Below are positions 1 to 10,375 of a stretch of 64,000 bases of DNA, one piece after another (the first letter of the stretch is position 1; each line of letters begins with the position of its first letter). Source of the DNA: Thunnus maccoyii (Eukaryota > Chordata > Actinopteri > Scombriformes > Scombridae); assembly GCF_910596095.1 (NCBI RefSeq), contig NC_056548.1, positions 6,721,151 through 6,785,150 on the forward strand. Reading direction: 5' to 3'. The notes under the pieces were generated by a model, which made no database searches, was not told the origin of the DNA, and saw only the letters and a program-made list of their open reading frames with translations. The position numbers and the translations under genes were made by a program.

Positions 1-3000
1 GGACTCCATCGGCACCACTGGCAATGCTCCAACCAACAACTCAGATGTGATAGGAGAACTAAGTGCTTGCTGTGGTAAAAATGACCAAGAGAGAAAATAA
101 ATCACTACAAGTAGATAAATCTTACAGATATAGATATTATAGATCCTTTAGGGGGCTAGAGGTGTTATAGTTTTACTGCATTAATTACTGTGTTATACTT
201 CCTATCGAGATTTAGTGCTGTTATTTCACTGGTGATACTTTGTTTCTTCTTGGCATGACGGCAATTTTGTGATTCCAGTTTTGTTCTTACTGTAGTCTTT
301 TTTTTTACATGCCTCTGGTGTAACGCTTGTTTATATCGCATCATTCTATAATAACAAGAAATTGTGTTTTATCCAACACTGTTTTCAGACTTTCACTTTT
401 GTTTCCATGCTGACTCCTGTCCTCAACCTTTTTTTGAACATGTGTTTAGCTTTTAATAATATTGAATTATTGCCTAGTCCTATTACTAACACAATCATAA
501 ACTAAAACTATTACTATTAATATTATTTTAAACACATCACTGAGGAGGGGCACTGTCAGCATCAGCATTTCATCACTAAAAATAATCTGCAGGAGTTAAC
601 TGAAGCTCTGACCTGTTGCAGATGTTGCATAAAGGCCTGGTTCTGATTCATCGAGTGGGTCACCTCCTCCACTACTTGGGTCATGTCGGCTGGGGGTATC
701 AAAAGTTTAGGCATCTCCACAGCTGGATCGGGGGCCAGAGGTTGTTCGGGAGGGGCCTGCAGGACTGTAACTACAGGAGGAGATGAGGACTGCAGCCTTG
801 CAGCAGTGGGCTGCACTGCGACGTGCTGGAGAACATGTCCATAGGACTGCAAAAAGGAGATGACAGCCAAAAATAACAGAGCATTAAAACTCCTTCAAAT
901 ACTTTTCAAGGTTTTTTTTGAGAGTGGGCCAGAGAGACTGGCTTTGTCACTTAAACAACAACCAGGAGATTTAGACAAAAACTTTAACAAACTTTTATTT
1001 AAATTCCCTTGATGATAAGAACAACAATTTTAAGGGGTAATTTTAAGTTGCTACTTGTCTGAGATCTGATGTAACTAGTATTTGAATGTTTTAATCAAAA
1101 AAAAGAAGAAATTAAACACAGTATGAAAGACATATTTTAAAGTGTATGTCAACTTTGACTCACATAATGCAGAAAACTGGTTGCACTGCTTTACAAGTTG
1201 AAACAATCAAGTGTGTTGAAATTCTGGACACACCTCATTTAGAGCAAACTCTTTTCTATCATCAGTTTGAAGAAAAAAAAAACAGTTTTTATATCACTTA
1301 TTTGGGTGTAACGAAAAGTGTTAAATGCTCAAATGTTTTAACCCTTTATGAGCAGTGGAGCAGCAATTTTTTCCGATTTTAGGACCATAAATCGGTTTTA
1401 GGACCAAACCTGTGTGTTATGTTTTAGCTAATAAATCCATTATATTCTAATTTCCTGCTGACCATTTTTAAGCATTTTCTACCATTCCAGACATCCTCTG
1501 GTTTCTGTTAATTTCCATTCTACATGAAAATAAGCTGACTTTGGAAAGTTGCTTGAATTGGTTAATCCATGAAAATCTGCACATATTTTAAAAAAAAAAT
1601 CAAAGTTACACTATCATAGTGAGGTGATAGATAGATTTTCCCAGTTCTGTGTTCATATATGGGATATCCAAGGTAATGCATTCTTGTGAACGAGTGTGGT
1701 ATCCCATATTTCTAAGTCTTAAAAGTGATGATAAATAAAATGGCAGCTTATTTAGGATGGCTTTATAAATAAAAAGGAGACAATGTTGTTCCCTTCCAGT
1801 GTTAAGTGATGTCCATCCCACTCTCTCATAAAAGATACAATGATGGGTCGTAAAACTGTCAGCTGTAATAAATCTTAGAGAACTGTGATACACAGCATCA
1901 AGGGGTTTGAGGGGATGGGCAGCAGCATGCATGTAAATTACATCTGCAGTCAAGCACTGATAAAAATGATAAAAATGTTGCCTGTACAAACTACAACCTA
2001 CTGTTAAAAGAGAGGCACTGCTTATTTCTAAAAAAAGAAAAAAAGAAACCACCTATAAACTTAAGCCTTTTAGTCTGTTCCTCAACATGAGTTCTAAAAG
2101 ACAATTTTTCATCTAACCAGATACTCAGGTATTTATAACATGGGACTTTTTTAATTTGAGCTCCAGTTATTGTACTAATAGTGAAACTTAGTCTTATCTG
2201 AATTTAGTAAAAGCTTAAGTTTAATCAGGGCCTTTTGAATAAACAAAATCTGACTTTAAATTAGACAAAGCTTTGTCAATAGAGGGGACCAATGAGTAAA
2301 TTACTCATAATAATGAATAGAGCTGTTACTAACAAATGAGCCCAAGTAATTTATATCAATGTAAAAAGGATAGGACCAAATATTGAGCCCTGTGGCACCC
2401 CTTCAAGGAAGCTAGATTGCTGACCATCTGCAACTATTGCTTGAGTTCTACCAGCAACATAATTGTGAAACCACTTACATGCATTTGTGTCAAAACCAAT
2501 TGATCTAAGTCTCTCCAAAAGAAGAATATAATAATAAAGTTTATGTGCATATTGATTTAAAAAGTTTGCAGTGCATAACCTCATAATGATAATGTAACTT
2601 TGAGAAACATTAATGCAGACTTGATGTTCAATGTGTTGGATTACACCATCCAAGCAAGTTTCGTGAGTCTACTAACTGTTTTTCATACTGAATGGAAATG
2701 ATAAGAAATCAATGTACATCTGGAACAGTAAACAAAACACATTCAAACTACAAAAACACAGCAGTATAGTTTGCAAAATTGTTAGCTGTGATGTAAAGTA
2801 AATGTGATTTCAGTCATGGGACTAAAACATGATAAAACACTGGTATGGTCCTTTAAGTTACTGTTCAAACTGTCACTCGATGCTATGAGTACAGTTCCAA
2901 GGTTATCCTGGTGTAAATCTGCATGTTACCTCCAGGTATGGTTGGGCAATATGATTTGTCAGCAGGTATATATGCCTCTGGATGAATTAAGTAATTGTGG

Positions 3001-6000
3001 CAGAAGTTGAAAACTAATGACCAGGAATGTGTTGGAATAGCCCCGTTTCCACCAAAAGTTGTAGGTACTTTGGACCCAGAGGAACTAATTTCAGGGACTA
3101 AACTTGGAACTTTCAAGTCCAAGAACCAGGTCGATCATGCAAATTAGGCCCATGAGGAATTTAAAAATTATGGCGGCATTTAGAGACGCAGTTTTAACAC
3201 ATGAGGAAACAACAACACAGATTTGTCCTGTTCTTTGTATTTACTGCTGCATGAGTTGGATGAAATGAATGAATGAAAAGGAGAAATGCAGAGGAGGGAA
3301 ATGAAACTAAAGCTAAGAGCATCTGTGTCCACAGTATAACATCTGTTGAGTATTTGATGGTTATTTATTTCTGCTTGAGAACATATCCACTGCGAAACAT
3401 TCAGAAAATAACGTTTTAGTTCTCTCATTCACTGCTTTGCTCTCTCTACCACCGCTCCCTCTTTTCATTCATTCTCTAGCTTGCTCGATCACTCGCTGCT
3501 CTCTCTCGCTCACTCTCTGGTGCTCTCGGCTCACTCACGCTATCTCTTTTTTTCTCTCACTCTTTTTTAAAATGAGCTGGGAAGCTGACAACAATACCTT
3601 ACTTTACTTTTAACGGTAACAAACGGAGAGAAATGTCTTCCTCTTGTCCTAAACTGGTCCTAAATCAATGCAAGAGTACTTCCTTGTTTTATGAATGAAG
3701 CGGCACACAAGTTGAAGCAGCCGTACTACAAACCCTGCCCCCAAAGTTCCTGTACCTTTGGAAAGTACTCCCCTGCCCCTACGGGCAGGGACTTTTTGGG
3801 GGTGGGGGGGTAAAACAATCTCCCTGGAACTTACTTTAGACCCTGGTCCCTCTGGTGGAAACGCAGGTAGAGGAAGTGAGTTCCTCACAACGTTCTTAGT
3901 ACCAGAGAAAAGATCCTGCAGTTAAAACACGGCTATTGACAGGATTTCTGCACCAATGTGATGAAGTATCTTCATTTGTAAGGTATTTCATTTGCTACAT
4001 AAGCCAAAAAACATTTTCCCATTTGCATGTTTTATCTACAAACATTGAACTTCCCAAAGATCTACTATATCATGATATAATGTACACCTCTATTGCAATA
4101 TGAAATTATATATACTGTGATAGAAGATTTTATCCACATCACCCCACCTGCCCTCCAGAGCTTGTGAGACTGAAGAGGTAGCACCTCACCTGTGGTAGTT
4201 GGTGGAAAGTCTCCTCTGAGCTGCTCCTCTCTTCTGGGACAGCTCTCTCTGGAAGCAGCACCACCGAGGCCTGCTGGAGGCTCAGCTGTCCTTCTGTCAC
4301 TCCTGCCTGAGGAGCCTGGGCCTGGGCAGCGAAAGGCAGCCCCTGAACTACTGAGGGACCATTAACGATCGAGATGGAAGTGAGATCTGGGGGAAGCACC
4401 CCAGAGCTGTTGATCAAGGTAATGTGGTTTCCCAGAGCGGGACTGTGGACCAGGGTGGCACGCTGCCCCTGCCCTCCTGGAGTGTAGGTTCCAGCCAGCT
4501 GTGCCGGCATCTGGAAGACAGTAGGGGGCGCTGACTGTAGCTGCAAAGGTCCTGAAAGCACAGTGGCCTGGCGGAGAGCTAGCTGCCCTGCTGGGGTGGT
4601 GAAGACAGGGCTGAAGTTCAGCTGTCTTTGGGGTACAGTTAGGATCTGAGAGCCATCTACAAGCTGCCCACTGGAGGGAGTCACGCTGTGGACCGACGGG
4701 CCTTGGTGACTGGTAGTCAGCAGAGGTCGAGCTCCACTGGCAGGCTGGGAGATTGTAACAGGGCACTGGCCCGGAAGAAGGAACTGGTTTTGGCCTTGGA
4801 AGAGTCCCTGAGGCTGGAGCACAAAGGAGCCGCCCTGGTTCACCAGCTGCAAGCTGACCGGCTTTGGGAGCTGCTGGGTGGGCTGCGGTGGTGGAGCTGC
4901 AGGCTTCTGGACAGGAGGTTGAGACAGTAAAATATTTGGTGAGGCAGTTCCAGGTACAAACGTGAGGCCTGGAGTGGGTTTTTGCCCAGACGGCTTGGGG
5001 CTAATTTGAACCAGTCTGGGCTGAATGCTTATGGGCAGCTTGGGTTGAATGGGAAGAGGGGCACGTTGCAGAACGATGCCTGGTGCCGCTGCTGCTGCTC
5101 TCAGGGTTGGGGTGAAAAGAGGACGGCTGGTCACACTGGGCACGGCCTTATGGATGATCATACTGGAGCCCTGAACAGGACTCAGAGAGAAGGAGGTTTC
5201 TGGAGAAGGAGTAGGGAAAACATTTCCAGGCAGGAGCCCCATCAGTTGAGGAGGGGCAGCAGGTTTTAAAGAAGGGCAGCCAGGCCCGACAGCCAGGAGG
5301 GAGGGCTGGGGGGGCTCCACTGCTGCCTGGGTGTCTCTGGGCAATGCCGGAGTGACAGGCAAGGTCACAGACTTGGGTACAAATGGTACAGTGGGTGGAG
5401 AAAGGAGAGGGGCAGGTGAGTAAAGGGACAGACTGTCCCCTGGTTGGGCCAGACCTGCCTCCAGAGCCATGGTCTGCTCAGTGATGTCAGCCTCCTGCAA
5501 GCTCTGCTGGAGGATATCACATGCCACCTCCGCCTCCTCCGCTTCCTCCACTTCCCCCTTCTTTGCCTCACATCCAGGCTCCACAGCTGGCCCACCCTGC
5601 ACCACCTGTGGGTCTTCTCCGCCCTCCGGCGATGACAGGAGGGCCTCTTCCAGGAAGGACAAATCCACACACCCGGGTGGAGGCGTGTCAGAGGAATCCC
5701 TGCCATCTCCCAGCAGAGAGACGGGGCTCTGGAGGGGACAGAAGAACAGTGGGAGAGAGGGAGAGAGGAACAGACAACAGGAGAAAGGACAAATAGTGAA
5801 AAAGAGGAGAGAAGTGTATGATTAGCAGGAGTTAACAGGAAGCTGTTTCAGGCACAGAAGGAGAGAAAAAAATGATTCTCCTCGGGGAAAATGTAGGTTG
5901 TTGTGACGCTGCTGGCTGTGGATCCAGACACTCACCGGGGCATCTGTGAAGAGGGAGGGCTCCCCAGAGGAGGAGTTAATGAGCAGGTCTTCAGTCTGCA

Positions 6001-6522
6001 GCTGGTGGGATGAAATCAGTCGATTTTAGTTCGGGCTCGCACAGTCGTGGTGAGAAATGCTTGCAGAATATTACATTACGACTCTCACACTGTCAGCCCT
6101 CCTCCACACATCTCACATGAGCGTGTGCCAAGAAATATTTCCATCTCAAATTTATCATTTGCACTATTGATTTTTTTTATTTGAGTCCCTCTCTATTTAA
6201 GGCCCTTTTGTTACCTCATTGGTCCCATGAAGGAAGTCGTTCAGGGCTTGGGGGTCACTGCGAAGACGAAGAGAGCGAAGAGATTATAATCAGAATCAAA
6301 ATCTGTTAAATCCCTGTGAATATCTGGTGCAACAACAGGAGCAAAGTGACAGTTAATAACACATTAGACTAAAATATGTGTACCAAGTCTTACATAGCAA
6401 GCAATGTTCAATTTGTCTTATCACTTTTAATGATCTCATGTTCATTGCTGCTGTCTCCGAGTAAGAGTCAGACAAACTCACCACAAAACATCAAGTAGAC
6501 AAGTCCCATCTTCATCCTCCAT
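1..6522 (-). CDS. bicra: BRD4-interacting chromatin-remodelling complex-associated protein (GLTSCR1 family), 5' part
   Basis: Coding exons on the minus strand in transcript order: 6522-6482, 6257-6215, 5995-5936, 5728-4190, 846-613 and 69-<1. Every boundary has GT/AG sites and the phases agree, giving 662 codons before the window edge. The start MEDEDGTCLLDVLCDPQALN is nearly the same as the human BICRA N-terminus, and the stretch CDILQQSLQEADITEQT in the large exon is the family signature. The rest of that exon is a long Pro/Gln/Ser-rich region with pieces such as GQNQFLLPGQ that recur in BICRA. BICRA and its paralogue BICRAL are defining subunits of the ncBAF (GBAF) SWI/SNF complex in the nucleus. 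The C-terminal GLTSCR domain that joins the complex lies outside the window. BICRA is preferred over BICRAL because of the DPQALNDFLHG segment and the Pro-rich composition, but a lineage-specific paralogue cannot be excluded. The exon at 69-1 is called only from its acceptor and open frame. Confidence 0.88.
70..612 (-). other. bicra intron, no distinct feature
   Basis: AT-rich sequence between the 846-613 exon and the 69-<1 exon. It starts with a donor at 612-611 and ends with a pyrimidine-rich acceptor (AG at 71-70). I see no repeat or gene in it. Confidence 0.6.
1606..2653 (-). mobile_element. Degenerate LINE (non-LTR retrotransposon), C-terminal half of reverse transcriptase ORF
   Basis: The minus strand carries broken reading frames typical of fish LINE ORF2. 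At 2653-2351 there is a reverse-transcriptase segment with the motif VPQGSIFGPILFT. Beyond it, about 2350-2060 reads as the next RT part with stops. At 2052-1606 comes the C-terminal tail, with residues such as SLRFITADS, THHCIFYERVGW and YKAILNKLPFYLSSLL. The FADD-type catalytic block is destroyed. It lies in the bicra intron between exons 5728-4190 and 846-613, in the same orientation as the host gene. It is a dead copy, probably of the L2/CR1 or Rex group (group is inference). Confidence 0.8.
3040..3868. mobile_element. hAT-like MITE in bicra intron
   Basis: The block begins with CCCCGTTTCCACCA at 3041 and ends with the reverse complement of the same signal (GGTGGAAACGCAGG at 3854-3867), giving short terminal inverted repeats. 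Just inside the right end is the palindrome CCCCTACGGG. No transposase frame is visible. Its interior at about 3365-3530 also resembles another element at 32405-32560. Target-site duplications are not obvious. This is a non-autonomous DNA transposon of a type very common in teleosts. Confidence 0.7.
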
Positions 6523-6744
6523 GTCAACTGAGAGGAAAAGGGAGGAAAAGAGCAATCAGATAGAGTGGTTGTGGTTAGATGGCATTTTTAGTTTACAGAA
6601 TCATATCAACAGCATCACTGAGGTCGCTGTGTTTCATTATCTAAGAAATATCTCTGAAATCAGAGGCTTTCCGTCCCAGTCTGATAAGAAACGTATGCAT
6701 CTCTCTGTCATGAGGGAGCTGGTCTTCCTGTTAAAACCAGACAT

Positions 6745-7021
6745 AGACTGAAGCTCATTCAGAAAGCTGCTGCACAAAGACAAAAAAAATAGACCAGATC
6801 ACTCTGGTCCTCACAAACTTCCACTGACTACTTGCTTTATGAATACAATTAAGATCCTTCTTTTGGTATACAAAGCTCTTAATGGTCCTTTTACTCCACA
6901 GTACACATCAGACATGCTCTCACTTCACAAAGCCAGAAAGTCTCTCAGGTCACATGACATCAGTCTCCTTCATTTACCTACAGCATTTTACAAACATTAT
7001 GTTCAATTAAAAGCAACATAA
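6745..7021 (+). mobile_element. LINE 3' fragment
   Basis: Broken frames on the plus strand read like the C-terminal tail of a fish LINE ORF2: residues near 6760-6835 (KAAAQRQK, then a stop, then LWSSQTSTDYL), followed at 6839-7021 by KILLLVYKALNGPFTPQYTSDML. It has internal stops and no RT core. It sits in the first bicra intron, antisense to the gene. Confidence 0.7.
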
Positions 7022-7199
7022 ACACCTTTTTATTTGGTTAAGCATTCTCCTTAAGCAACTTACTTGTGTTTCAGCATTGCTGTTCTTATATGTGCATGCT
7101 GTATGTACTTATTTGGCTTTATGTTATATTGTTTTATTTTCCTGTAAAGCATTTTGAACTGTGTCTGTATGAAATGGTGCCTTACAGATAAAATCTGAA

Positions 7200-7445
7200 C
7201 ATGAACTTTTTCAGTTTGATCTATGAAAAGTCAGAAAATTGTGAGAAATTCTAATAATTTCCTACAGTCCAACTTGTCATCTTCAAATTGCTGGTTTTGT
7301 CAGACCTTAAGTCCAAAATTCAAAGATATTCACAGATATTCAATTTACAATGATAAAAAAGAAAAGCAGCAATTGTCTAAATAGTTGTTGGATAATTTCC
7401 TGCTGATCAATTATATAATTAAATTAATAATTGCTTCAGTACTAA
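7200..7445. repeat. Degraded copy of the ATTAGT-type MITE family
   Basis: The stretch contains the internal words seen in the better copies at 37793-38065 and 46849-47195: GTCAGAAAATTGTGA, TTTTGTCAGACC, GATATTCA and a terminal run of AATTAATAAT. The outer GCTGCAACGATTA end is lost. It lies in the first bicra intron. Confidence 0.5.
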
Positions 7446-7779
7446 CTGTTTGATAGACCAGTGGTTCCCAAGATTGTTTTTTTTTTTTACCTGTGAAACC
7501 TGTAAATAAAGTAAGTCTACTTGTAACCCCTCATCACAGGTTATGACCTCAGTGTGGACATAAGTGTTCCCTTCTCAGATCACTTAAAGATTTTTAGAGG
7601 CCAGAAAACGTGAATATATCCAGTATTTCAGAAGAGAAAACAAAATAGGGAGAATAATCTGAAGAAAAATCTATATTTTATGTAACAGAAATGTCTGGCA
7701 ACACCTTAATGGGTCCTGACGGTGAAGCAAATTTCCATCATCCCATCAAGTTATAAACCGATTTCACCCACTGAACAAC

Positions 7780-9000
7780 CCAAACTCATTGTCCAGGCGT
7801 CCAGATGGAGACAGACCACATAATGAACCTACTTCATATGTGAGAGGCCCCATACAGAGCGGTCGAGCTGAGTTCTGGTGGTGGCCTCATGGGAAGTCGT
7901 GGCCGGGCTTCAGAGTCTGGAGGCGGAGGGATGCCAGGCCGAGGCGGCGGGACGGAGACGGATACGGGTCCTCCCTCTGCTCGGGCATCGCTGCGTCTCG
8001 CGGTGCGGGAAGCCGGTGGGAAAGGCTGGATGTGAGGGGAGGGGGGGCACAAACACACCACATGCTGTCAGGTCACTTGAGGTTACCACCAGCCAAAACA
8101 CATTCTCATCTCAGCAGTGAGACATAAGATCAATATATGATTCATCAGTTTCTCCTCAGCTGTGGGCAGCAGTGGTGTGATTTTTTTTTTGTTGTTGTTG
8201 CAGACATCTGGGGAGACTGGATCAAATCTTTACCAATAGCATCATATTTTTTGCCCGTATTGATTATGCCTGAGGCTGATGACTAAAATGGAAGCTATTG
8301 TTGTGGCTATCACAGACATGAGAGAAGCAAATGTGTACGCCTCAGCTGTAAATAGATGGCTCCCCCTGCGCCTTGGATGTGACTTGTCCTCATGGCTGAG
8401 AGAGGGGGGGGTGGGAGGGGGGGTGGATAGAGAGAAGCAATGTGGAAAAGCTCGGCACAGCCAATTATAACATTACTCACTGCCTTGCGCTCAATTTCCC
8501 GGGGAGGTCCCTTAAAAAAGCCAGACAAACCTCCCTCTCCGATCCCGCTGACATATTTTGTTTACAACACGACAACCGCATTAACACCCTCAAGGTACCG
8601 CATCGCCCAATGAAATCCAGGCAAACGACCCTCATCTAAACCTGCAGCGGCAAGTGCATGCTATTCTTTTGCAATAACAGGACGTGGTGGCCACAGTGAT
8701 GCATTTATAGGTTACGTAAGGTGAATGTGTGTCCATGAGAAATTAATGCCCCCAAAACGATGCTGGATGTGGAGCCGCTGGCTGCTCCTTGTGGTATTTT
8801 CTTGATTTCTTTTTTTTTTTTTTTTTAATTATTTTTTGGAGTGGGACCACGGCAGCTGATGCCTGCTGTAAATCATATCGCGGTAACAAAAGATGCCTTG
8901 TGTTAAATATCATTTCCTCACAGCCGCCCCGAGCGATTCTCTTATCGTTGTGCCATTAGAGTAATTCCGCAATTCAAAAAAGCAACCAAGAGGAGAAAAA
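7780..9000. other. First-intron block of bicra, unique and non-repetitive
   Basis: About 1.2 kb with no recognisable repeat apart from short G and T runs (8402-8423, 8811-8826). Base composition is balanced and CpGs are scattered, unlike the AT-rich flanks. Pro/Arg-rich open frames across 7834-8127 have no family resemblance and are not called as genes. It may be regulatory, because unique intron sequence next to a promoter often is, but nothing in the bases proves this. Confidence 0.4.
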
Positions 9001-9007
9001 AACTCAC

Positions 9008-9400
9008 CCCTTCTTTGTGGTTTATTGTCCTGTCAAGCGGGCCTCTGCGCCATCGATTCTCACTCAGTGGTCTTTTCAGATGCTAAAAGGAGGAGAGGGG
9101 GTGGTGGTGGGGGTGGTGGATGGGGTAGGGTAGGGTGGGATGGAGGAGGAGGAGATGGAGGAGGAGGAGGAGGAGGAGGAGGGGTGTGTTGGGGGGTACC
9201 GGGGTGGGTGTGAGAAACAGACTGGGAGAGCCGATCACAACACAAAGGTGGAAAAAAAATTTTTACAGACACACACACACACACAACTGAGAGGCGACGA
9301 GGATCCAGATTCAGCAGCGCGTCTGCAGGAGAGGAGACTGGCCGCCTCCTGCGCTCCGGCAGGCGGCAGACGCTTCAAATATCCCCGCGCTTCACCTTCA
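9008..9400 (-). other. bicra: Probable 5' non-coding first exon and promoter region of bicra
   Basis: The bicra ATG exon has an acceptor only five bases upstream of the ATG (AG at 6528-6529), so at least one non-coding exon must lie further upstream. A strong donor (GTGAGT read on the minus strand) ends a candidate exon at 9008. The sequence above it, to about 9400, is GC-rich with several CpGs and a long purine-rich (GGA/GGT) block, as expected of a promoter or 5'UTR. The transcription start is not defined by sequence alone, so the upper limit is a guess. Confidence 0.45.
9075..9182 (+). repeat. GGA/GGT purine-rich low-complexity tract
   Basis: An irregular run of GGAGG, GGTGG and GGA triplets lies upstream of the candidate first exon of bicra. 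On the minus strand it is a CCT/CCA tract that gives an artefactual poly-proline reading frame. G-runs of four or more could form a G-quadruplex (inference). Confidence 0.8.
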
Positions 9401-9419
9401 TCCCGGTTACCTATGTTTC

Positions 9420-10160
9420 TTTCTACATTTCATTTAAGTTCATTTTTATAGTATTCACTTCAGCCCCAATCGTTTTAAACGTCCGGGTAACTGTAAGCAT
9501 TTCCCCCCATTCACAGTGTAAGAAAATCAATAGACGCGCTTATTTGCCACTAGTTATATTGAGCGAGAAAAAGGGGAAATTACGATGTGCACAACTGCAA
9601 AACAAACTGTCATCCTTCTTAGCACTTTTCTAGAGTCAGCACCGTACAGTAATAACTATATAATGAATACTGTGTAAAAAAAAAAAACCGAAATGAGGAA
9701 CAAAAAAGTAAAAAAAAACTAAAATGACAGAAAGGAAAGAGAAATAGAAAAGAAAGACCAAAAAGGAGAAATGACTGGACAGAAAAACAGAAACCAGTGT
9801 GTCATCTAACCTATTTTGAAAGTCCAGAAAACTACAAGTAGCCTATTTTTCCCCACGTACAGTAAAAAATAATAATAAAAAAAAAAATCAATAACTCAAG
9901 ACATGCTTATTTGCCAATATTGAGTGAAAAGTGGGGAAATTAGTAATAAGACAGTAATACAGAAAAGACAGACAAGAAATATGCAAAAAAGATAAGAAAA
10001 ATAAAAGAAAATAAGTAAAAGGATAAATAAATAATAAATTATATAATAAAAGGCAAATCAGAAATTTAAAAAACTGGTGAGATGAAGAAAGAAAGCAGCA
10101 AAACAAATAGACAGATGTGATAAAAGAAAACATCATTTAGAAGGTTTGTTGTTATTTAAA
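9420..10160. other. Intergenic spacer between bicra and erh
   Basis: AT-rich, A-run-rich sequence between the bicra promoter region and the erh poly(A) site. A pair of related stretches at about 9535-9570 and 9900-9940 (both with TTATTTGCCA followed by GAGYGAAAAG-like words) suggests a small local duplication. No gene was seen. Confidence 0.5.
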
Positions 10161-10167
10161 GGAAATC

Positions 10168-10173
10168 TTTATT
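10168..10173 (-). terminator. erh: Poly(A) signal of erh
   Basis: AATAAA on the minus strand, about 200 bases beyond the erh stop codon. The 3'UTR between them contains a C-run and a CA repeat (10201-10240). Confidence 0.6.
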
Positions 10174-10375
10174 AATAAGTCAAACATTAGAAATACAAAA
10201 TCCCCCCCTCCCCCCCTCCACACACACACACACACACACAAATCTAAAACTTTGTGAAAAAACTTTTTCAAAACAAATTACTCAAACCTTTTGAACACAG
10301 GTTACAGAAAGGAAAAATAATATTGACCCCCTCCCGACCCCCCCACCCATCTTTCTATCCAGTCCCTCAGAAGCT

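Noticed and set aside
2351..2653. Reverse transcriptase as a possible functional gene or retron
   Set aside because: Only a fragment of a fish LINE ORF2 with stops on both sides and no catalytic block.
4688..5825. Several plus-strand frames opposite the large bicra exon
   Set aside because: Shadows of the GC-rich coding exon, which has the BICRA signature on the minus strand.
7789..8127. Pro/Arg-rich frames on both strands
   Set aside because: GC-rich intron sequence near the bicra promoter; overlapping frames on both strands, no family resemblance.
9060..9284. Poly-proline reading frame on the minus strand
   Set aside because: Pure product of the GGA/GGT low-complexity tract; no start context, no homology.
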